The notes below the pieces were generated by a model. The model saw only the letters and a program-made list of their open reading frames with translations. It did no database searches and was not told where the DNA came from. Of a stretch of DNA of 64,000 nucleotides, positions 30,882 to 41,788 are shown piece after piece. The translations under genes were made by a program, and so were the position numbers. The stretch is from assembly GCF_016908515.1 (NCBI RefSeq), contig NZ_JAFBEA010000013.1, forward strand, positions 1 through 64,000, written 5' to 3'. Numbering within the stretch: position 1 is the first letter of the stretch; each line of letters starts with the position of its first letter. Source of the DNA: Virgibacillus halotolerans. GTDB lineage: Bacteria; Bacillota; Bacilli; Bacillales; Amphibacillaceae.

Positions 30882-32075
30882 ATGGGTAAAGAAAAGTTTG
30901 ACCGCTCAAAAAGTCACGTGAATATTGGTACAATTGGACACGTTGACCATGGTAAAACAACATTAACTGCTGCAATTACAACAGTAATGCACAAAAAACA
31001 AGGTACTGGTGGCGCTATGGCCTATGACCAAATTGATGGTGCTCCAGAAGAAAAAGAACGTGGAATTACAATTGCAACTTCTCACGTTGAGTATGAAACA
31101 GATACGCGTCACTATGCACACGTGGACTGCCCAGGACACGCTGACTATGTTAAGAACATGATCACTGGTGCAGCGCAAATGGATGGAGCTATTCTAGTAG
31201 TATCATCTGCTGATGGCCCAATGCCACAAACTCGTGAGCATATCCTATTATCTCGTAACGTTGGGGTACCTTCAATTGTTGTGTTCCTTAACAAAACAGA
31301 TATGGTTGACGATGAAGAACTATTAGAATTAGTTGAAATGGAAGTTCGTGATCTATTAACAGAATACGATTTCCCTGGTGATGATGTACCAGTAATCAAA
31401 GGTTCTGCACTTAAAGCACTTGAAGGCGACGAAGAGTACGAAGAAAGAATCGTTGAACTAATGGCTGCTGTTGATGAATACGTTCCAACACCAGAACGCG
31501 ATACTGACAAACCATTCATGATGCCAGTAGAGGATGTATTCTCTATCACTGGTCGTGGTACAGTTGCAACTGGCCGTGTTGAACGTGGAGAAGTAAAAGT
31601 AGGCGATGAAGTTGAAATCGTTGGTCTTAGCGAAGAAGGAGCATCTAAAACAACTGTAACTGGTGTTGAAATGTTCCGTAAGCTTCTTGACTACGCCGAA
31701 GCTGGCGACAACATTGGTGCACTACTTCGTGGTGTAGCTCGTGAAGATATCAACCGTGGTCAAGTACTTGCTAAACCAGGTACAATTACACCACACACAA
31801 ACTTCAAAGCTGAAGTTTATGTTCTATCAAAAGAAGAAGGTGGACGTCATACCCCATTCTTCGCTAACTATCGCCCACAGTTCTATTTCCGTACAACGGA
31901 TGTAACTGGCGTTGTTCAACTTCCTGAAGGCGTTGAAATGGTAATGCCTGGGGATAACATTGAAATGAATATTGAATTGATCTCTCCAATCGCAATTGAA
32001 GACGGAACTCGTTTTTCAATTCGTGAAGGTGGACGTACTGTTGGATCAGGCGTTGTATCATCAATCCAAAAATAA
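30882..32075 (+). CDS. tuf: Elongation factor Tu
   Basis: EF-Tu delivers aminoacyl-tRNA to the ribosome. The 397-residue GTPase has G1 [11 protein letters not shown] near residue 19, [22 protein letters not shown] with catalytic His (DCPGH) near 82, and [20 protein letters not shown] near 137. Domains II ([13 protein letters not shown]) and III ([10 protein letters not shown]) complete it. AAAGGAGGAAC precedes the start and a strong terminator follows, ending the str cluster. Confidence 0.97.
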   Translation: MGKEKFDRSKSHVNIGTIGHVDHGKTTLTAAITTVMHKKQGTGGAMAYDQIDGAPEEKERGITIATSHVEYETDTRHYAHVDCPGHADYVKNMITGAAQMDGAILVVSSADGPMPQTREHILLSRNVGVPSIVVFLNKTDMVDDEELLELVEMEVRDLLTEYDFPGDDVPVIKGSALKALEGDEEYEERIVELMAAVDEYVPTPERDTDKPFMMPVEDVFSITGRGTVATGRVERGEVKVGDEVEIVGLSEEGASKTTVTGVEMFRKLLDYAEAGDNIGALLRGVAREDINRGQVLAKPGTITPHTNFKAEVYVLSKEEGGRHTPFFANYRPQFYFRTTDVTGVVQLPEGVEMVMPGDNIEMNIELISPIAIEDGTRFSIREGGRTVGSGVVSSIQK

Positions 32076-32079
32076 GTAA

Positions 32080-32126
32080 AAAACAAAAAAACGGACAGCG
32101 AGACGACGCTGTCCGTTTTTTTGTTT
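32080..32126 (+). terminator. Terminator after tuf
   Basis: ACGGACAGCG (32091-32100) pairs with CGCTGTCCGT (32107-32116), flanked by A and T runs that extend the stem and provide the U-tract. Confidence 0.93.
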
Positions 32127-32386
32127 TTGCGAGGCTCTTTTCGTAAGCTTTCTTGTTTTTTAAACCTCGGATTTGATATAAATTACGTTATAACAGCTGG
32201 TTGTTTTCCACTGCGGACCGTTGCTTTCCGCGGGCACGGCTTCAAACTCCTTGAGAAACCCACTGAGGCCACTGTAAAAGGGGTAGATTTTAAAAAATAT
32301 TGCTTTTCACTTTAATCTAGCATCTCGAATATACGGATCATTTCTAAATGAATCTTACTAAATCCATAAAAAAGTCTAATTATCCC
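32127..32386. other. Spacer with a GC-rich repeat-like block
   Basis: No gene is seen here. The block at about 32208-32265 (CACTGCGGACCGTTGC, TTTCCGCGGGCACGGC, then CCTTGAGAA and CCCACTGAGG) is much richer in GC than the flanks. It resembles a dispersed intergenic repeat of Bacillaceae genomes; this is from memory of style and is not searched. Confidence 0.4.
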
Positions 32387-32415
32387 TTGCATTACCTGCA
32401 ATAAGTTTGTATAAT
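32387..32415 (+). promoter_or_regulatory. S10 operon promoter P1
   Basis: TTGCAT (32387-32392) and TATAAT (32410-32415) are 17 bases apart. Confidence 0.8.
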
Positions 32416-32458
32416 ACATAGGTGCGCAACCCATAGTTTCTTTTTGTGAAAAAAAGGG

Positions 32459-32487
32459 TTGCAATGACCAAGCGTATGCTTTATAAT
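32459..32487 (+). promoter_or_regulatory. S10 operon promoter P2
   Basis: TTGCAA (32459-32464) and TATAAT (32482-32487) are 17 bases apart, 72 bases after P1 and with almost the same boxes. Tandem promoters would give high, layered expression of the S10-spc-alpha genes. Confidence 0.8.
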
Positions 32488-32529
32488 GAGTAAGTTGGTC
32501 AATTAAGGCGATGAAGTGGAAGGTTATTG

Positions 32530-32561
32530 GTACACCCGGCCCCTTTGCCATGGCGGGGTAC
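32530..32561 (+). promoter_or_regulatory. Hairpin in the S10 operon leader
   Basis: GTAC-CCCG (32530-32538, one bulged A) pairs with CGGGGTAC (32554-32561), followed by TAAAAAATTTTC. It lies between P2 and rpsJ and may be a regulatory leader structure, though it is not the E. coli L4-type leader. Confidence 0.4.
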
Positions 32562-32593
32562 TAAAAAATTTTCACAGAGTATGTCTATAATAA

Positions 32594-32926
<333 letters not shown>

Positions 32927-32955
32927 ACTTAGGTTTAATATAGGAGGTGTAACGG

Positions 32956-33588
32956 ATGACGAAAGGAATCTTAGGTCGTAAAATCGGCATGACTCAGCTA
33001 TTTTCTGAGAACGGAGAATTAGTCCCAGTAACAGTTATTCAAGCTGAAGCAAACGTAGTATTACAAAAAAGAACATTAGAAAATGATGGCTACGAAGCAT
33101 TACAAATCGGTTTTGCTGATGAGAAAGAATCACGCACAAACAAAGCGAAAAAAGGTCATGCTGCAAAAGCGAGCACTGCTCCTAAGCGCTGCGTTCGTGA
33201 ATTCCGTAACGCAGATCTTGACGCATATGAAGTAGGTCAAGAAATTAGTGTTGATGTTTTTCAAGCTGGCGATAAAATTGATGTGACTGGAACTTCTAAG
33301 GGTAAAGGTTTCCAAGGAACAATCAAACGCTACAATTATTCACGTGGTCCAGTAACTCATGGTTCACATTTTCATAGAACGGGTGGTTCAATGGGAATGG
33401 CTGCAACGCCTGCCCGTGTACTTAAAGGTACAGAATTGCCAGGTCAAATGGGTGCTGAACAAGTAACCATTCAAAACCTTGAAGTAGTCAGTGTTGATGC
33501 AGAGAAAAATCTGTTGTTAATCAAAGGGAACGTCCCTGGAGCAAAAAAATCATTCGTAAAAATCACGAGTGCAATTAAGGCTAACTAA
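32956..33588 (+). CDS. rplC: 50S ribosomal protein L3
   Basis: L3 is an early assembly protein that reaches the peptidyl transferase centre. The 210-residue protein starts [16 protein letters not shown] and has the central extension [25 protein letters not shown] near residue 132, whose tip approaches the active site. TAGGAGGTG precedes the start. It is second in the S10 cluster. Confidence 0.97.
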   Translation: MTKGILGRKIGMTQLFSENGELVPVTVIQAEANVVLQKRTLENDGYEALQIGFADEKESRTNKAKKGHAAKASTAPKRCVREFRNADLDAYEVGQEISVDVFQAGDKIDVTGTSKGKGFQGTIKRYNYSRGPVTHGSHFHRTGGSMGMAATPARVLKGTELPGQMGAEQVTIQNLEVVSVDAEKNLLLIKGNVPGAKKSFVKITSAIKAN

Positions 33589-33614
33589 TCATAGAAACGA
33601 AGGGAGGATATGTC

Positions 33615-34238
33615 ATGCCTAAAGTAGCACTATTTAAACAAGATGGAACACAAGCCGGAGATGTTGAATTAAACGAGTCCGTTTTTGGTATTGAGCCAAA
33701 CACACATGTATTACACCAGGCGGTAGTGATGCAACAAGCATCATTGCGTCAAGGTACACACAAAGTGAAAGGCCGCTCTGAAGTACGCGGTGGCGGTCGT
33801 AAACCATGGCGTCAAAAGGGAACAGGACGTGCGCGTCAAGGTTCTATTCGCTCTCCACAATGGGTAGGCGGCGGTGTCGTTTTTGGACCGACTCCACGTA
33901 GCTATAGCTACAAACTACCTAAAAAGGTACGTCGTTTAGCGCTTAAATCTGCATTATCTTCTAAAGTAAAAGAAGAGAACCTCGTTGTTTTAGACAACCT
34001 TGCATTTGATGCACCTAAAACAAAAGACGTGGTTAAAATGCTTGATGCACTAAGTGTGAACGAGAAAGCATTAATAGTCACAGCTGAAAAGGACGAAAAC
34101 GTTGTTCGTTCAGCAAATAACCTGCAAACAGTAAAAGTTCTTACTGTGAAAGAGGTAAATGTACTAGACTTGCTAATGCATGACAAGCTGATCTTGACAA
34201 AAGAAGCAGCTGAAAAAGCAGGGGAGGTGCTCGTGTAA
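33615..34238 (+). CDS. rplD: 50S ribosomal protein L4
   Basis: L4 lines the peptide exit tunnel constriction. The 207-residue protein has the extended loop [24 protein letters not shown] near residue 54, which reaches the tunnel and is the site of macrolide-resistance changes; it appears wild type. The C-terminal globular part ends EKAGEVLV. The stop overlaps the rplW ATG by one base (TAATG), indicating coupling. Confidence 0.97.
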   Translation: MPKVALFKQDGTQAGDVELNESVFGIEPNTHVLHQAVVMQQASLRQGTHKVKGRSEVRGGGRKPWRQKGTGRARQGSIRSPQWVGGGVVFGPTPRSYSYKLPKKVRRLALKSALSSKVKEENLVVLDNLAFDAPKTKDVVKMLDALSVNEKALIVTAEKDENVVRSANNLQTVKVLTVKEVNVLDLLMHDKLILTKEAAEKAGEVLV

Positions 34239-34525
34239 TGAAAGATCCACGCGATGTTGTAAAGCGCCCGGTTATTACAGAGAACTCTGCTGACTTAATG
34301 GCAGAGAAAAAATACACATTTGAAGTAGAGCCTAAAGCAAACAAAACAGAGATCAAGGATGCTGTTGAACTTGTCTTTGGTGTAAAAGTATTAAAAGTTA
34401 ATACAATGAATCTCAAAGGTAAATTTAAACGAATGGGTCGTTATGGCGGTTACCGCTCAGATCGTAAAAAAGCTGTCGTTCAACTTTCAGAGGATAGTAA
34501 AGATCTGGACTTCTTTGAAGAATAA
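34238..34525 (+). CDS. rplW: 50S ribosomal protein L23
   Basis: L23 surrounds the tunnel exit and docks trigger factor and SRP. The 95-residue protein has [24 protein letters not shown] at the start and the [23 protein letters not shown] loop near residue 60. It begins within the rplD stop codon. Confidence 0.96.
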   Translation: MKDPRDVVKRPVITENSADLMAEKKYTFEVEPKANKTEIKDAVELVFGVKVLKVNTMNLKGKFKRMGRYGGYRSDRKKAVVQLSEDSKDLDFFEE

Positions 34526-34554
34526 GACAAAAATAAGTGAAGGAGGGAAATAGG

Positions 34555-35385
34555 ATGGCGATTAAAAAATTTAGACCAACCTCAAACGGTAAACGTAATA
34601 TGTCTGTATTAGATTATGCAGAGATTACTACGGATAAACCGGAAAAAACGCTGTTAAGCCCACTATACAAACATGCTGGACGTAATAGCCAAGGTAAAAT
34701 AACTGTACGTCATCACGGTGGCGGCCACAAACGCCAATACCGTATCATCGACTTTAGACGTGATAAAGATGGTATACCAGGACGCGTTGCTACGATCGAA
34801 TACGATCCGAACCGTTCAGCTAACATCGCTTTAATTCACTATGTTGATGGTGAAAAACGTTATATCTTAGCTCCGAAGGGACTTAAAGTCGGACAATTAA
34901 TAGAATCAGGTGAAAATGCGGACATCAAATCTGGTAATGCATTGCCACTAGGGAATATCCCGATTGGTACCGTGATTCATAATGTTGAACTTAAACCCGG
35001 ACGAGGTGGACAACTTGCTCGGTCAGCTGGTGCAGAAGCACAGATTCTTGGTCGTGAAGGAAAATACAGCTTGGTTAGATTGGCATCTGGTGAAGTTCGC
35101 TTGATTCTAACTACTTGTCGTGCAACGGTAGGTCAGGTTGGAAATATCGAACATGAACTTGTTCGTGTTGGTAAAGCAGGACGTTCACGCTGGAAAGGCA
35201 TTCGCCCAACTGTACGTGGTTCAGTTATGAACCCTAATGATCACCCGCACGGTGGTGGTGAAGGACGTACGCCAATCGGCCGTAAGTCACCAATGTCACC
35301 ATGGGGCAAGAAGACACTTGGATTCAAGACTCGTACGCGTAATAAACCGTCTGATAAATATATCGTTCGTAAGCGTAAAAAATAA
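34555..35385 (+). CDS. rplB: 50S ribosomal protein L2
   Basis: L2 is required for subunit joining and peptidyl transfer. The 276-residue protein has the basic start [15 protein letters not shown], the SH3-like core ([20 protein letters not shown] near residue 46) and the highly conserved C-terminal [21 protein letters not shown] with the key His near residue 229. ATG 34555 follows GAAGGAGGGAAATAGG; the upstream in-frame ATG at 34537 precedes the ribosome binding site and is discarded. Confidence 0.97.
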   Translation: MAIKKFRPTSNGKRNMSVLDYAEITTDKPEKTLLSPLYKHAGRNSQGKITVRHHGGGHKRQYRIIDFRRDKDGIPGRVATIEYDPNRSANIALIHYVDGEKRYILAPKGLKVGQLIESGENADIKSGNALPLGNIPIGTVIHNVELKPGRGGQLARSAGAEAQILGREGKYSLVRLASGEVRLILTTCRATVGQVGNIEHELVRVGKAGRSRWKGIRPTVRGSVMNPNDHPHGGGEGRTPIGRKSPMSPWGKKTLGFKTRTRNKPSDKYIVRKRKK

Positions 35386-35442
35386 CGAATAAGATGACGG
35401 GTAATGAACTCCCGTCTCTCCACTCTGAAAGGAGGTTTATCC

Positions 35443-35721
35443 ATGGGTCGTAGTTTAAAAAAAGGACCTTTTGCAGATGACCATTTACTAACTAAAGTTG
35501 AGAAACTAAATGATACAGACAAAAAACAGGTGATCAAAACCTGGTCACGTCGTTCAACCATCTTCCCAACTTTTATAGGTCATACAATCGCTGTATATGA
35601 TGGACGCAAACATGTTCCAGTCTACATTACAGAAGATATGGTCGGACATAAATTAGGTGAATTCGCGCCAACCCGCACATTTAAAGGGCATTCAGGCGAT
35701 GACAAGAAAACAACTCGATAA
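35443..35721 (+). CDS. rpsS: 30S ribosomal protein S19
   Basis: S19 binds the 30S head with S13. The 92-residue protein starts [15 protein letters not shown] and has the [26 protein letters not shown] core near residue 36 and [12 protein letters not shown] near 70. ATG 35443 follows AAAGGAGGTTT; the open frame upstream includes the ribosome binding site and is discarded. Confidence 0.97.
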   Translation: MGRSLKKGPFADDHLLTKVEKLNDTDKKQVIKTWSRRSTIFPTFIGHTIAVYDGRKHVPVYITEDMVGHKLGEFAPTRTFKGHSGDDKKTTR

Positions 35722-35742
35722 TGAGAGAGGAGGCACTCAGAC

Positions 35743-36084
35743 ATGCAAGCAAAAGCCATTGCGAAATCGGTTCGTATTGCTCCTCGTAAAGTACGATTAG
35801 TCGTTGATCTGATTCGAGGAAAAAACGTTGGTGAAGCAGTTTCGATCTTACGTCACACACAACGCGGTGCTTCTCCAGTCGTAGAGAAAGTTTTGAAGTC
35901 TGCAATCGCAAACGCAGAACACAACTACGAAATGGATACAGATAATCTGATTATCTCAGAAGCATATGTAAATGAAGGTGCTACATTGAAACGTTTCCGT
36001 CCACGTGCACAAGGACGCGCAAGTAAAATTAACAAACGCACAAGCCACGTTACAGTGGTTGTTACTGAAAAGAAGGAGGGATAG
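35743..36084 (+). CDS. rplV: 50S ribosomal protein L22
   Basis: L22 spans the 50S to the exit-tunnel constriction. The 113-residue protein has the globular part ([22 protein letters not shown]) and the long beta-hairpin near residues 80-100 ([25 protein letters not shown]) that lines the tunnel; no macrolide-resistance deletion is seen. It ends 3 bases before rpsC. Confidence 0.97.
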   Translation: MQAKAIAKSVRIAPRKVRLVVDLIRGKNVGEAVSILRHTQRGASPVVEKVLKSAIANAEHNYEMDTDNLIISEAYVNEGATLKRFRPRAQGRASKINKRTSHVTVVVTEKKEG

Positions 36085-36087
36085 TCA

Positions 36088-36729
36088 GTGGGTCAAAAAA
36101 TAAATCCAACAGGTCTCCGCGTAGGTATCATAAAAGATTGGGAGTCAAAATGGTATGCTGACAAAGACTATGCAGACTTACTTCACGAAGATATTAAAAT
36201 CAGAGAATATCTTGAAAATCGCTTACGTATTGCTGCTGTTTCTTCTATCGAAATTGAGCGTGCAGCAAATCGCGTGAACATTACTATTCATACAGGTAAG
36301 CCAGGAATGGTAATTGGTAAAGGCGGTTCTGAAGTAGAAGCATTGCGCAAATCACTAAATAGCTTGACAGGCAAACGAGTTCACATCAATATCGTTGAAA
36401 TCAAGAAAGTTGATCTTAACGCTAAATTGGTTGCAGACAACATTGCTCGTCAATTAGAAAACCGTATTTCATTCCGTCGTGCACAAAAGCAGACAATCCA
36501 GCGCACTATGCGTTCAGGAGCAAAAGGAATAAAAACACAAGTATCCGGACGATTAGGCGGAGCAGATATCGCTCGTGCGGAACACTATAGCGAAGGAACT
36601 GTACCACTACACACACTGCGCGCCGATATTGACTATGGCACAGCAGAAGCTGATACTACTTATGGTAAATTGGGTGTTAAAGTGTGGATCTATCGTGGAG
36701 AAGTCCTTCCAACGAAAACTAAAAAATAA
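36088..36729 (+). CDS. rpsC: 30S ribosomal protein S3
   Basis: S3 forms part of the mRNA entry helicase. The 213-residue protein begins [23 protein letters not shown], has a KH domain with [16 protein letters not shown] near residue 73, and a C-terminal domain ([22 protein letters not shown] near 145). It starts with GTG after GAAGGAGGGA that lies within the end of rplV. Confidence 0.97.
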   Translation: MGQKINPTGLRVGIIKDWESKWYADKDYADLLHEDIKIREYLENRLRIAAVSSIEIERAANRVNITIHTGKPGMVIGKGGSEVEALRKSLNSLTGKRVHINIVEIKKVDLNAKLVADNIARQLENRISFRRAQKQTIQRTMRSGAKGIKTQVSGRLGGADIARAEHYSEGTVPLHTLRADIDYGTAEADTTYGKLGVKVWIYRGEVLPTKTKK

Positions 36730-36747
36730 GGAAGGGGGTCATTACTT

Positions 36748-37182
36748 ATGTTAATGCCTAAACGTGTAAAATATCGTAGACAACATCGTGGAAAAATGAA
36801 AGGCCAAGCAAAAGGTGGTACGACAGTATCTTTTGGTGAATATGGTCTACAAGCAACTGAAGCTTCATGGATTTCAAGTCGTCAGATCGAGGCATCCCGT
36901 ATAGCAATGACTCGTTACATGAAACGTGGAGGTAAAGTTTGGATTAAAATATTCCCAGATAAGCCATACACAGCAAAACCACTTGAAGTTCGTATGGGAT
37001 CTGGTAAAGGTGCCCTAGAAGGCTGGGTAGCAGTAGTTAAACCAGGTAAGATTTTATTCGAAATTGCAGGTGTTGAAGAAGAAGTTGCACGCGAAGCGTT
37101 ACGACTTGCTGCTCATAAACTGCCTATCAAAACAAAATTCGTAAAACGTGAAGAAATTGGTGGTGAAATCAATGAAGGCTAA
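36748..37182 (+). CDS. rplP: 50S ribosomal protein L16
   Basis: L16 organises the A-site tRNA pocket. The 144-residue protein has [23 protein letters not shown] at the start, [40 protein letters not shown] near residue 38 and [15 protein letters not shown] near 88. It overlaps rpmC by 11 bases. Confidence 0.97.
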   Translation: MLMPKRVKYRRQHRGKMKGQAKGGTTVSFGEYGLQATEASWISSRQIEASRIAMTRYMKRGGKVWIKIFPDKPYTAKPLEVRMGSGKGALEGWVAVVKPGKILFEIAGVEEEVAREALRLAAHKLPIKTKFVKREEIGGEINEG

Positions 37183-37372
37183 TGAAATCAGAGAACTAAC
37201 CACTGCCGAAATTGAAGAAAAAGTAAAAACGTTAAAAGAAGAATTATTTAATTTACGTTTCCAACTTGCAACAGGACAATTGGAAAATACTGCACGCATC
37301 CGTGAAGTAAGAAAATCAATTGCTCGTATGAAGACTGTTGTTCGCCAACGTGAAGTAAGCGTAAATAACTGA
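37172..37372 (+). CDS. rpmC: 50S ribosomal protein L29
   Basis: L29 lies next to L23 at the tunnel exit. The 66-residue helical hairpin has [19 protein letters not shown] and [31 protein letters not shown] 37172 is inside the end of rplP, with GGTGGTG as the ribosome binding site. The open frame begins eight codons earlier at 37148, but those residues have no family support. Confidence 0.95.
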   Translation: MKANEIRELTTAEIEEKVKTLKEELFNLRFQLATGQLENTARIREVRKSIARMKTVVRQREVSVNN

Positions 37373-37397
37373 ATTTCGAGAGGAGGTTACCCTCAAA

Positions 37398-37661
37398 ATG
37401 ACTGAGCGTAATAATCGTAAAGTATATACAGGCCGTGTTGTATCAGATAAAATGGATAAAACAATCACTGTTTTAGTCGAGACTTATAAGTTTCATAAGC
37501 TATATGGTAAACGTGTTAAATACTCTAAGAAGTTTAAAACACATGATGAAAACAACCAAGCAAAAATTGGAGATGTAGTCACCATTATGGAGACACGCCC
37601 ATTATCAGCTACTAAACGTTTTCGTCTAGTTGAAATCGTTAAAGAGTCAGTAGTTATTTAA
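37398..37661 (+). CDS. rpsQ: 30S ribosomal protein S17
   Basis: S17 is an early 30S assembly protein with an OB fold. The 87-residue protein has [20 protein letters not shown] and the loop [20 protein letters not shown], ending [23 protein letters not shown] lies before the start. Confidence 0.96.
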   Translation: MTERNNRKVYTGRVVSDKMDKTITVLVETYKFHKLYGKRVKYSKKFKTHDENNQAKIGDVVTIMETRPLSATKRFRLVEIVKESVVI

Positions 37662-37665
37662 TTAA

Positions 37666-38073
<408 letters not shown>

Positions 38074-38110
38074 GCGAAAGAATTGACAGTGTCAAGGAGG
38101 TGCGTCAAGC

Positions 38111-38422
38111 ATGCATGTAAAAAAAGGTGATAAAGTAAAAGTAATTTCCGGTAAAGACCGTGGGAAACAAGGAACTATTTTAGAAGCATATCCTAAAGCG
38201 GATCGAGTTCTTATAGAAGGTATTAACATGGTAAAGAAACACGCAAAACCTTCACAGGATAATCCACAAGGTGGAATCCTTAACCAAGAAGCAGCGATCC
38301 ATGTTTCTAACGTAATGCCAATTGATCCTAAATCCGGTGAACCAACTCGTGTTGGGTATGAAGAACGTGATGGAAAAAAAGTCCGCATCGCTAAAAAATC
38401 CGGTGAAGCATTAGATAAATAA
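38111..38422 (+). CDS. rplX: 50S ribosomal protein L24
   Basis: L24 starts 50S assembly. The 103-residue protein has a KOW motif in [24 protein letters not shown] and the conserved [19 protein letters not shown] near residue 41. CAAGGAGGTG is the ribosome binding site. Confidence 0.96.
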   Translation: MHVKKGDKVKVISGKDRGKQGTILEAYPKADRVLIEGINMVKKHAKPSQDNPQGGILNQEAAIHVSNVMPIDPKSGEPTRVGYEERDGKKVRIAKKSGEALDK

Positions 38423-38445
38423 TTTTCAAGCGAAAGGAGGGCGAC

Positions 38446-38988
38446 ATGATGAACGCATTAAAAGAAAAATATCAAGGAGAAGTTTTAACAACCTTGATGG
38501 ATAAATTCAATTATAAATCTGTTATGCAAGTGCCAACTGTTGACAAGATTGTTATCAACATGGGTGTTGGCGATGCAGTTCAAAACTCAAAGGCATTAGA
38601 TAGTGCTGTTGAAGAACTTTCATTAATTTCGGGTCAGAAACCAATGATCACTCGTGCAAAAAAATCAATTGCTGGTTTTCGCCTTCGTGAAGGAATGCCA
38701 ATCGGGGCAAAAGTAACACTTCGCGGTGACCGTATGTACGAATTCCTGCAAAAGCTAATTGCTGTATCACTTCCACGTGTACGTGATTTCCGTGGTATAT
38801 CAAAAAAGGCTTTTGATGGTCGTGGTAACTACACATTAGGTGTTAAAGAACAACTAATTTTCCCGGAAATTAATTATGATAAAGTAAATAAGATTCGTGG
38901 TATGGATATCGTAATAGTAACAACTTCCAATACAGACGAAGAAGCTCGTGAGCTTTTGGCTCAACTAGGCATGCCTTTCCAAAAGTAA
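38446..38988 (+). CDS. rplE: 50S ribosomal protein L5
   Basis: L5 binds 5S rRNA and contacts P-site tRNA. The 180-residue protein has [22 protein letters not shown] near residue 26, [23 protein letters not shown] near 72 and [30 protein letters not shown] near 115. Either of two adjacent ATGs (38446, 38449) could start it; AAAGGAGGGCG precedes both. Confidence 0.97.
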   Translation: MMNALKEKYQGEVLTTLMDKFNYKSVMQVPTVDKIVINMGVGDAVQNSKALDSAVEELSLISGQKPMITRAKKSIAGFRLREGMPIGAKVTLRGDRMYEFLQKLIAVSLPRVRDFRGISKKAFDGRGNYTLGVKEQLIFPEINYDKVNKIRGMDIVIVTTSNTDEEARELLAQLGMPFQK

Positions 38989-39016
38989 GCTATGAGCTAA
39001 ATAAGGAGGGAAAATT

Positions 39017-39202
39017 GTGGCTAAAAAATCAATGATTGCGAAACAAAAACGCCCACAAAAGTATCAAGTACGTGAATATACACGTTGTGAACGCTGCGGT
39101 CGTCCGCATTCTGTAATTCGTAAATTTAAACTTTGCCGAATTTGTTTCCGTGAACTTGCCTATAAAGGTCAAATTCCTGGTGTCAAAAAAGCAAGCTGGT
39201 AA
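39017..39202 (+). CDS. rpsZ: 30S ribosomal protein S14, zinc-binding type
   Basis: This is the short zinc form of S14. The 61-residue protein has two CxxC pairs (CERC, CRIC) forming the zinc ribbon, and [33 protein letters not shown] at the end. It starts with GTG after AAGGAGGG. Genomes of this group often carry a second, zinc-free S14 elsewhere. Confidence 0.96.
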   Translation: MAKKSMIAKQKRPQKYQVREYTRCERCGRPHSVIRKFKLCRICFRELAYKGQIPGVKKASW

Positions 39203-39231
39203 ACCCCGATTTGGGAAGGAGGTAATGATTA

Positions 39232-39630
39232 ATGGTTATGACAGATCCGATCGCAGATATGCTGACTCGTATTCGTAATGCTAACATGGTTAAACATGAG
39301 AAATTGGAGCTCCCGGCTTCTACTATAAAAAAAGAAATTGCTGATATTCTTAAACGTGAAGGTTTTGTTCAGGACTATGAGTTTGTTGAAGACAACAAAC
39401 AAGGTGTTCTGCGCATTTTCCTTAAATACGGTGTTGACGAAACACGTGTAATTACAGGTATCAAACGAATTAGTAAGCCAGGACTACGTGTCTATGCAAA
39501 AGCAACTGAAGTACCACGCGTACTTAACGGCTTAGGTATAGCAATCGTATCAACATCTAGAGGTGTGTTATCTGATAAAGAAGCACGTGCTCAAGCTGTT
39601 GGTGGCGAAGTTCTAGCATATGTTTGGTAA
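39232..39630 (+). CDS. rpsH: 30S ribosomal protein S8
   Basis: S8 organises the central domain of 16S rRNA and in E. coli represses the spc operon. The 132-residue protein starts [22 protein letters not shown] and ends with the RNA-binding [35 protein letters not shown] precedes the start. Confidence 0.97.
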   Translation: MVMTDPIADMLTRIRNANMVKHEKLELPASTIKKEIADILKREGFVQDYEFVEDNKQGVLRIFLKYGVDETRVITGIKRISKPGLRVYAKATEVPRVLNGLGIAIVSTSRGVLSDKEARAQAVGGEVLAYVW

Positions 39631-39660
39631 TTAACATTTTTTGATGAGGAGGTGCATGAA

Positions 39661-40197
39661 ATGTCTCGTATAGGACTAAAACCAATTGAAGTTCCACAAG
39701 GTGTAGAAGTAAAAATGGATGGTAATACCGTAACAGTTAAAGGACCAAAAGGTGAATTAACAAGAGATTTACATCCGGATATTACAGTTAACATTCAGGA
39801 AAACGAAATTACATTTGAGCGCCCAAGTAACCATAAAGATCACCGTGCATTACACGGAACAACTCGTAGCTTGATCAGTAACATGGTTATTGGAGTTCAT
39901 AAAGGTTTTGAAAAATCCCTTGATATTATTGGTGTTGGATATCGTGCACAAATGCAAGGGAAAAAATTGGTGCTTAATGCTGGTTATTCACATCCAGTTG
40001 AAATCGAAGCCGAAGAGGGCATCGAGATCGAAGTTCCTAAAAACACACAAATAATTGTTAAAGGTATCGATAAAGAATTAGTTGGTGCAGTTGCTGCTAA
40101 CATCAGAGCAATCAGACCACCTGAACCATATAAAGGTAAAGGTATTCGTTATGTTGATGAATACGTACGTCGTAAAGAAGGTAAAACTGCTAAGTAA
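39661..40197 (+). CDS. rplF: 50S ribosomal protein L6
   Basis: L6 supports the factor-binding site. The 178-residue protein has duplicated L6 folds: [17 protein letters not shown] at the start, and the second ending in [31 protein letters not shown], the conserved C-terminal signature. ATG 39661 follows GAGGAGGTGC; the upstream in-frame ATG at 39652 lies on the ribosome binding site. Confidence 0.97.
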   Translation: MSRIGLKPIEVPQGVEVKMDGNTVTVKGPKGELTRDLHPDITVNIQENEITFERPSNHKDHRALHGTTRSLISNMVIGVHKGFEKSLDIIGVGYRAQMQGKKLVLNAGYSHPVEIEAEEGIEIEVPKNTQIIVKGIDKELVGAVAANIRAIRPPEPYKGKGIRYVDEYVRRKEGKTAK

Positions 40198-40230
40198 GGT
40201 TACTTAGAGAGCAGAAAGGAGTGACCCTGG

Positions 40231-40593
40231 ATGATCACAAAGCCTGATAGAAACGCAACACGCAAAAGAAGACACGCACGAGTTCGTAGGAAAATATCCG
40301 GAACTCAAGTTCGTCCTCGTTTGAACGTGTATCGTTCAAATAAACACATCTATGCACAATTAATCAATGATGACAACGGAGTTACACTAGTAAGTGCTTC
40401 TACGAAAGATAAAACATTTAATGGTGAAGCTACAAGTAACACAGAAGCAGCAAAGCAGATCGGAGAAGCGATTGCTAAGCGTGCGCAGGATAAAGGATTC
40501 AAATCGGTTGTATTTGATCGTGGAGGCTACCTTTATCATGGACGTGTAAAAACTTTAGCAGACGCTGCCCGTGAGGCTGGTCTTGAATTTTAA
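40231..40593 (+). CDS. rplR: 50S ribosomal protein L18
   Basis: L18 binds 5S rRNA. The 120-residue protein has the basic N-terminus ([21 protein letters not shown]), [18 protein letters not shown] near residue 29 and [28 protein letters not shown] at the end. GAAAGGAGTGA precedes ATG. Confidence 0.97.
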   Translation: MITKPDRNATRKRRHARVRRKISGTQVRPRLNVYRSNKHIYAQLINDDNGVTLVSASTKDKTFNGEATSNTEAAKQIGEAIAKRAQDKGFKSVVFDRGGYLYHGRVKTLADAAREAGLEF

Positions 40594-40616
40594 TCGATAA
40601 AGGAGGGAACCATTAC

Positions 40617-41120
40617 ATGAATAACAGCATTGATCCGAACAAACTAGATCTTGAAGAACGTGTTGTTTCAGTTAACCGCGTTGCGAAGGTTGTAAAGGGT
40701 GGACGTCGTTTCCGCTTTGCAGCACTAGTAGTAATCGGAGATAAAAATGGTCATGTAGGTTTTGGTACAGGTAAAGCATTAGAAGTACCGGAAGCAATTA
40801 AAAAAGCAGTTGATGATGCAAAGAAAAACTTAATTGAAGTACCTATTGTTGGAACTACTATTCCACATGAAATCAATGGCCGATTTGGTTCTGGTAACGT
40901 ATTAATGAAACCAGCAACTGAAGGTACGGGAGTTATTTCCGGTGGACCAGTTCGTGCAATCCTTGAACTTGCCGGCGTTGGTGATATTTTGACTAAATCT
41001 TTAGGTGCAAACACACCTATTAATATGATCCGTGCAACATTAAATGGATTATCTAACTTGAAACGTGCAGAAGAAGTAGCAAAACTACGAGGAAAGTCTG
41101 TAGAAGAACTGTTAGGATAA
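40617..41120 (+). CDS. rpsE: 30S ribosomal protein S5
   Basis: S5 takes part in mRNA unwinding and accuracy. The 167-residue protein has the double-stranded-RNA-binding-like domain [24 protein letters not shown] near residue 16 with the spectinomycin loop wild type, and [26 protein letters not shown] near 106. Confidence 0.97.
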   Translation: MNNSIDPNKLDLEERVVSVNRVAKVVKGGRRFRFAALVVIGDKNGHVGFGTGKALEVPEAIKKAVDDAKKNLIEVPIVGTTIPHEINGRFGSGNVLMKPATEGTGVISGGPVRAILELAGVGDILTKSLGANTPINMIRATLNGLSNLKRAEEVAKLRGKSVEELLG

Positions 41121-41133
41121 GGAGGGAAATACT

Positions 41134-41316
41134 ATGTCTAAAAATTTAGAAATCACCCTCACACGCAGTGTTATTGGTGGAACAGAAGGACAACGTAAAA
41201 CTGTTCAAACATTAGGACTAACTAAAATTCGTCAATCCGTAGTTCGTGAAGATACACCAGCCATTCGTGGTATGGTTAACAAAGTATCTCATCTCGTGAC
41301 GGTAAAAGAAGTTTAA
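41134..41316 (+). CDS. rpmD: 50S ribosomal protein L30
   Basis: L30 is a small 50S protein. The 60-residue protein has the short bacterial form: [32 protein letters not shown] and a C-terminal [22 protein letters not shown] precedes ATG, 13 bases after rpsE. Confidence 0.95.
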   Translation: MSKNLEITLTRSVIGGTEGQRKTVQTLGLTKIRQSVVREDTPAIRGMVNKVSHLVTVKEV

Positions 41317-41347
41317 TTATACATTAGCGTAAAGAGGAGGTGCTCGC

Positions 41348-41788
41348 ATGAAACTTCATGAATTGAAGGCGTCAGAAGGAAGTCGCAAAACAAGAAACCG
41401 CGTTGGTCGTGGAATGTCATCTGGTAACGGAAAAACTTCCGGCAGAGGACACAAAGGACAAAAAGCACGGTCAGGTGGCGGTGTACGTCCGGGCTTTGAA
41501 GGTGGACAAATGCCACTATTTCAACGCTTACCGAAAAGAGGATTTACAAATATTCACCGTAAAGAATACGCAATTGTAAACGTGGATGTGCTAAATCGTT
41601 TTGAAGACGGCACAGAAATTACACCAGAGCTATTACTTGAAGAAGGTGTCGTAAGCAAACTTAAAGCAGGTATTAAAGTACTTGGCAAGGGTGCTATCGA
41701 AAGAAAGCTTACAGTAAAAGCTCACAAGTTCTCTGCTTCAGCTAAAGAAGCAATTGAGGCAGCGGGCGGTCAAACCGAGGTGATCTAA
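41348..41788 (+). CDS. rplO: 50S ribosomal protein L15
   Basis: L15 is a late assembly protein. The 146-residue protein has the basic glycine-rich tail [39 protein letters not shown] (residues 19-57) and a globular C-domain ending [10 protein letters not shown]. Its TAA stop is directly followed by the TTG start of secY. Confidence 0.97.
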   Translation: MKLHELKASEGSRKTRNRVGRGMSSGNGKTSGRGHKGQKARSGGGVRPGFEGGQMPLFQRLPKRGFTNIHRKEYAIVNVDVLNRFEDGTEITPELLLEEGVVSKLKAGIKVLGKGAIERKLTVKAHKFSASAKEAIEAAGGQTEVI

